Source: Halovenus amylolytica (GTDB taxonomy: Archaea > Halobacteriota > Halobacteria > Halobacteriales > Haloarculaceae). From it: 64,000 nucleotides of DNA. The notes beneath the pieces are model-generated. The model saw nothing but the letters and a program-made list of their open reading frames with translations, did not search any database and had not been told where the DNA came from. Positions 61,475 to 64,000 of the stretch are shown here, piece by piece (position 1 is the stretch's first letter; every line of letters starts with the position of its first letter). The stretch is from NCBI GenBank assembly GCA_004015825.1, contig ML137215.1, positions 182,554 to 246,553 of the forward strand. The letters run 5' to 3'. Position numbers and translations under genes: made by a program.

Positions 61475-62134
61475 ATGAAGACGGCAGCGATCGATATCGA
61501 GACGACCGGGACCGCACCCGAAGACCAGATTACGGTAATGGGAGTCGATATCCCGATGGGTTCGCGCGTGTTTCTCAATACAGGTGAGCGAACGTATCCG
61601 GAAGCAATTACCGACCGTATCGACCAAGATTTCGACAGTGTGGTGCAGATTACTGCCCACGACTGTGAGGCTGCACTGCTTGAGGCGTTTCGGTCTTTCG
61701 CGCTGCAGCGGTTCGGCGGCAGTCGGGACTCCAGGGATGACGAGTTCAAATTCGCAGCCTACAACGGCGAAACCTGGAAGGGTGGGTTCGACCTCCCATT
61801 TATCCGGACTCGCTGTCAGTCCCACGGCGTCGGCTGGCCGCTCCACGGTCCGTATATCGACGTCATGGCGGTGGTCGGTGATCGGTTCAACGTCTCCGAC
61901 AAGAGTCTCGAAACGACGTACGAAGAACTCGTCGGTGAGGGGTTGACAGCGAGTGATCCCTTCGAAGAGAGCGGTGAGGCCGTCGAGAGCTGGCGAGCAG
62001 GCAATTTCGAGTCGCTGTTACGGCACAACGTAGCGGATATCCGCCGGACCCGCGCGCTCGTCCGTGTTGCCGAGCAGTACTGTTCGACCTCGCACTTCTC
62101 GATGCGCTCGCTCGGACCAGTCAATACTGACTGA
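61475..62134 (+). CDS. RNase-H-like 3'-5' exonuclease-type protein
   Basis: 219 residues from ATG 61475. Acidic residues for two-metal catalysis fit AAIDIETTG (Asp and Glu, residues 5-12), EFKFAAYNGETWKGGFDLPFI (the second-Asp block) and the C-terminal HNVADIRRTRALV (His and Asp). The order is DEDDh-like. The upstream 45 codons of the longer frame are unconserved. It is divergent from the orc-like gene, so a role in replication or repair is suggested by context only. Confidence 0.75.
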   Translation: MKTAAIDIETTGTAPEDQITVMGVDIPMGSRVFLNTGERTYPEAITDRIDQDFDSVVQITAHDCEAALLEAFRSFALQRFGGSRDSRDDEFKFAAYNGETWKGGFDLPFIRTRCQSHGVGWPLHGPYIDVMAVVGDRFNVSDKSLETTYEELVGEGLTASDPFEESGEAVESWRAGNFESLLRHNVADIRRTRALVRVAEQYCSTSHFSMRSLGPVNTD

Positions 62135-62189
62135 TCGTCGACTCGTTACGACACGCATAAGTAGGACTATCCAGTAGTGGCAGTTGCAC

Positions 62190-62262
62190 AGTCCCGTGGG
62201 GTAGTGGCCAATCCTGAAGCCTTCTGGGGGCTTCGACGGAAGTTCGAATCTTCCCGGGACTA
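62190..62262 (+). tRNA. tRNA-Gln (anticodon CTG)
   Basis: 73 bases. The acceptor AGTCCCG pairs with CGGGACT, discriminator A; the T arm is GGAAG-TTCGAAT-CTTCC; the anticodon stem AAGCC/GGCTT encloses loop TTCTGGG, giving anticodon CTG. No encoded CCA. Its last 21 bases are duplicated downstream. Confidence 0.94.
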
Positions 62263-62372
62263 TTCTCTTCGAACAAAGTGAGAACCAATAGTCTCTGGGC
62301 TGTTCTAATCAGGGAACGGAGCGACGCGGAGTGACCGTGGTTCGAATCTTCCCGGGACTATTCTCTTCGAAC
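62242..62372 (+). repeat. 33-bp direct repeat of the tRNA-Gln 3' end (att-like scar)
   Basis: GTTCGAATCTTCCCGGGACT plus the following ATTCTCTTCGAAC (33 bases) is at 62242-62274 and again, perfectly, at 62340-62372. It spans the tRNA T-loop to beyond its 3' end, like attL/attR made by a tyrosine integrase. Only 65 bases lie between the copies, so it is a scar or satellite, not a full element. Confidence 0.75.
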
Positions 62373-62435
62373 GTTTCGGGACCGAACAGCGCGAGGTCTA
62401 CATCGAGTTGTGCTAATACGGCACAGATGTGGAAA

Positions 62436-62984
62436 CTACGACTGCCTGAAAACGTGCCATCTGTACGTGACGGTGCTAAGGATGATGAACACGAGCAGCC
62501 AGAGAGTCATCGCCACGGCCAGAGTGAGAAAATCAGACTGTGAGACAGAGCCGTAGCTGTCCATCGGATAGACGAACAGCGATGCCCCTAGAACCCAGAA
62601 CGGAACTGTCAACACCAGCCAGATGGCTGTGGCAATAGTCAAGACGCCAGCGGGGCCCCAGCGTGCGGTATCGAGCAGTACACCCAGATGCTCCAACACA
62701 GCCCGGACCTGATATTTCGCCGGTACGACGATGTCGTCTGCCAACTGATAGCCTCTACGCTGGTCGCCCCGTGATCGCAGGACACCATCGTCCGTGAGTT
62801 CGTTCAAGTACTCCTGCGTTCGTCGTTCACCGACACCCAGTTCGTTTCCAACTGCGTCGTGAATCTCGTTGAGGTCGAATCGCTTTCCAGGGTGCCGCTG
62901 GAACCAGGTGAGGAGGATGATTTTCTTCGAATCTGTCCGCTCAGTGTCATCGTATTCTTCGATCACGGTTTCAATTCGTTTCAT
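62436..62984 (-). CDS. winged-helix membrane protein
   Basis: 182 residues from ATG 62984. An N-terminal winged helix (KKIILLTWFQRHPGKRFDLNEIHDAVGNELGVGERRTQEYLNELTDDGVL, about 20-70) and two C-terminal membrane spans (GPAGVLTIATAIWLVLTVPFWVLGASLFVYP and FLTLAVAMTLWLLVFIILSTVTY). Haloarchaeal genomes hold many such HTH-TM proteins. Targets unknown. It lies just beyond the duplicated tRNA-Gln end and may be cargo of a former integrated element. Confidence 0.85.
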   Translation of the reverse strand: MKRIETVIEEYDDTERTDSKKIILLTWFQRHPGKRFDLNEIHDAVGNELGVGERRTQEYLNELTDDGVLRSRGDQRRGYQLADDIVVPAKYQVRAVLEHLGVLLDTARWGPAGVLTIATAIWLVLTVPFWVLGASLFVYPMDSYGSVSQSDFLTLAVAMTLWLLVFIILSTVTYRWHVFRQS

Positions 62985-63226
62985 AGTGTCACCACCGGAC
63001 AGCGTTGGAATGCGTAGAATCAAACCGGGATTTCATCTTTCTGAAACCCGTTTCGAGCCTGGAATATCTTCCAGATATATCATATCCCGTCCCCACGATC
63101 CAACTGCAATGGACAGACACTGTCGACTGGCAGTTCAGTCTCGGCGAATACAAGCGTTCGGGTCCGAAATACCGGCGACACGGTTACCAACAGTAACTGC
63201 TGATCACGGGGGTTGGAGGGAGTGGC

Positions 63227-63607
63227 ATGACTGCTGACGGTCACAGCGAACGTCCTGCCGGGAAAGAAATCCCGCGAGAGGTCCTGGAGCAAGACCACGT
63301 CTACGCCGCAGTTGGCCACTCGCGCCGTCGGTATCTGTGCTGTGCACTGTTCGAAAAAGCGGAGTGGTCACTGACCGAACTAGCAACTAAAACCGCTGCA
63401 CTGGAACAGGAAGTGCCCGAGCGTGAGATTCAGCAGACACAGCGAGAACAGATGTACATCTCGCTCTATCATACTCACGTGCCAAAATTAGCAGAGGCAG
63501 GCGTTCTCGAATTCGACGAGAACTCCGAAACGATCCGGGCTGATCGCAACATCGATCACGTCTTGATGATACTCGACGCCATCGCCGCTGGTCTCGACGA
63601 TTCGTGA
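63227..63607 (+). CDS. DUF7344 winged-helix protein
   Basis: 126 residues. The block SRRRYLCCALFEKAEWSLTELATK, then QTQREQMYISLYHTHVPKLAEAGVLEFD, is the DUF7344 signature, an HTH domain restricted to haloarchaea. There is no membrane segment. The N-terminal 25 residues are polar. A putative transcription regulator; divergent from the membrane HTH gene. Confidence 0.9.
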   Translation: MTADGHSERPAGKEIPREVLEQDHVYAAVGHSRRRYLCCALFEKAEWSLTELATKTAALEQEVPEREIQQTQREQMYISLYHTHVPKLAEAGVLEFDENSETIRADRNIDHVLMILDAIAAGLDDS

Positions 63608-64000
63608 GTCCGTCCGTGGGCGCAACGGGACGAATCGAACCATCACGGCTGTCGAGTCTGGTGCTTACGGGAAACTGGAGATACTACCGTCCGATGTGGT
63701 GAAATTTCCACGGATTAATACTGCCGGCTGTAAGAAACTGAAGAATTGCGCCACCCCGGGGTGGCACATATCTTTACGGATTTACAGCCGGCAGTATAAG
63801 AGCGTGTCATAGAAGGATTCACACGCTCTGTCTATCCAAGGGACAGAACTCGCGTGCAAGATACAACGCGGTTCATCCGTCTTTAGCTAAGCTCAGAACG
63901 TCGTGACAGTGGCGGCTTTTCGGGACTTCTTTTCGACAGGAATGAGGAGGCAACGGCTGTGTACACTGAAGCCTCCTCAGACGTAATTGAACAGCGGCTT
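63608..64000. other. right-edge region with inverted-repeat element and no complete gene
   Basis: Contains the MITE-like inverted repeat listed separately (63718-63797), a hairpin GAGCGTGT...ACACGCTC (63801-63829) and, from about 63887, a plus-strand frame open to the window end. The frame has no start codon and no recognised family; it may be the beginning of an insertion element running out of the window. Confidence 0.4.
63718..63797. repeat. 80-bp MITE-like element with 16-bp perfect terminal inverted repeats
   Basis: ATACTGCCGGCTGTAA (63718-63733) and TTACAGCCGGCAGTAT (63782-63797). An internal GCCACCCCGGGGTGGC palindrome is in the middle. The sequence is unrelated to the 111-bp family. 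The palindrome ATACTGTCGGCAGTAT at 5687-5702 resembles its joined ends. Confidence 0.6.

Noticed and set aside
63887..64000. Partial open frame at the right window edge, considered as the start of a transposase
   Set aside because: No start codon and too short to match any family, so no gene is claimed.

Overview
The window is chromosomal DNA of a haloarchaeon (class Halobacteria). The evidence is the strongly acidic proteome, GC-rich codon use, leaderless genes with a TATA box about 25-30 bases before the start codon, and archaeal or haloarchaeal hallmark genes: GatD, Orc1/Cdc6, an archaeal SRP RNA, RdfA with an archaea-specific SMC-like protein, DUF7344, and bacterial-type GapI and class II aldolase as seen in sugar-degrading haloarchaea. 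A sugar-using lineage is likely because there is a GH27 alpha-galactosidase and a pyruvate kinase/enolase/aldolase/GAPDH/PGK/glycerol kinase cluster; I cannot name the genus.

Layout. 1-3.8 kb: a partial gene, a cyclase-family hydrolase, alpha-galactosidase, a cupin and a tandem winged-helix protein. 3.8-10.6 kb: an AT-richer, mobile-element-marked stretch with a geranylgeranyl-reductase-like flavoprotein, a complete IS200/IS605 element (tnpA, tnpB and both hairpin ends), a DUF1028 protein, an Azf/uronate-dehydrogenase-like enzyme and a decayed IS6-like transposase. 10.6-15.7 kb: an rdfA plus SMC-like operon and a large pentapeptide-repeat membrane protein. 15.8-27.6 kb: a central-carbon island (pyk, a short glpA-like gene, eno, fba, a CBS protein, gap, pgk, lpdA, glpK). 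27.8-34.6 kb: accessory genes (HTH protein, DUF302 lipoprotein, PCD, SDR, KptA, acyl-CoA synthetase, hydrolase). 34.5-39.8 kb: a complete LivMHFGJ-type ABC importer. 40-44.1 kb: a 39-residue zinc-finger protein, a methyltransferase, SRP RNA, GNAT and GatD. 44.4-56.3 kb: sensor kinase, membrane regulators, ABC exporter, M29 aminopeptidase, MFS, MscS and phosphoesterases. 56.3-64 kb: tRNA-Pro(GGG), UspA, NhaC, a PAS kinase, Orc1/Cdc6 opposite a DnaQ-like nuclease, tRNA-Gln(CTG) with a duplicated 3' end, two HTH proteins and an inverted-repeat element.

How it fits together. The island at 15.8-27.6 kb gives glycerol entry (GlpK and a possible G3P oxidase) and most of lower glycolysis in one place. 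The Liv importer sits next to an acyl-CoA ligase and an alpha/beta hydrolase, suggesting uptake and activation of an organic acid or amide.

The most unusual non-coding signals are a family of three 110-111 bp elements with 15 bp terminal inverted repeats (2848, 31178, 33032), two of which fill convergent gene gaps and two of which bracket the acyl-CoA synthetase gene; a 33 bp perfect repeat of the tRNA-Gln 3' end; and a perfect 16 bp inverted repeat in the divergent orc/nuclease promoter. The most unusual protein-level features are the Walker-A-degenerate SMC-like partner of RdfA, the pentapeptide/channel-like fusion, and a 48 bp tandem duplication inside the ATP-binding domain of a sensor kinase.
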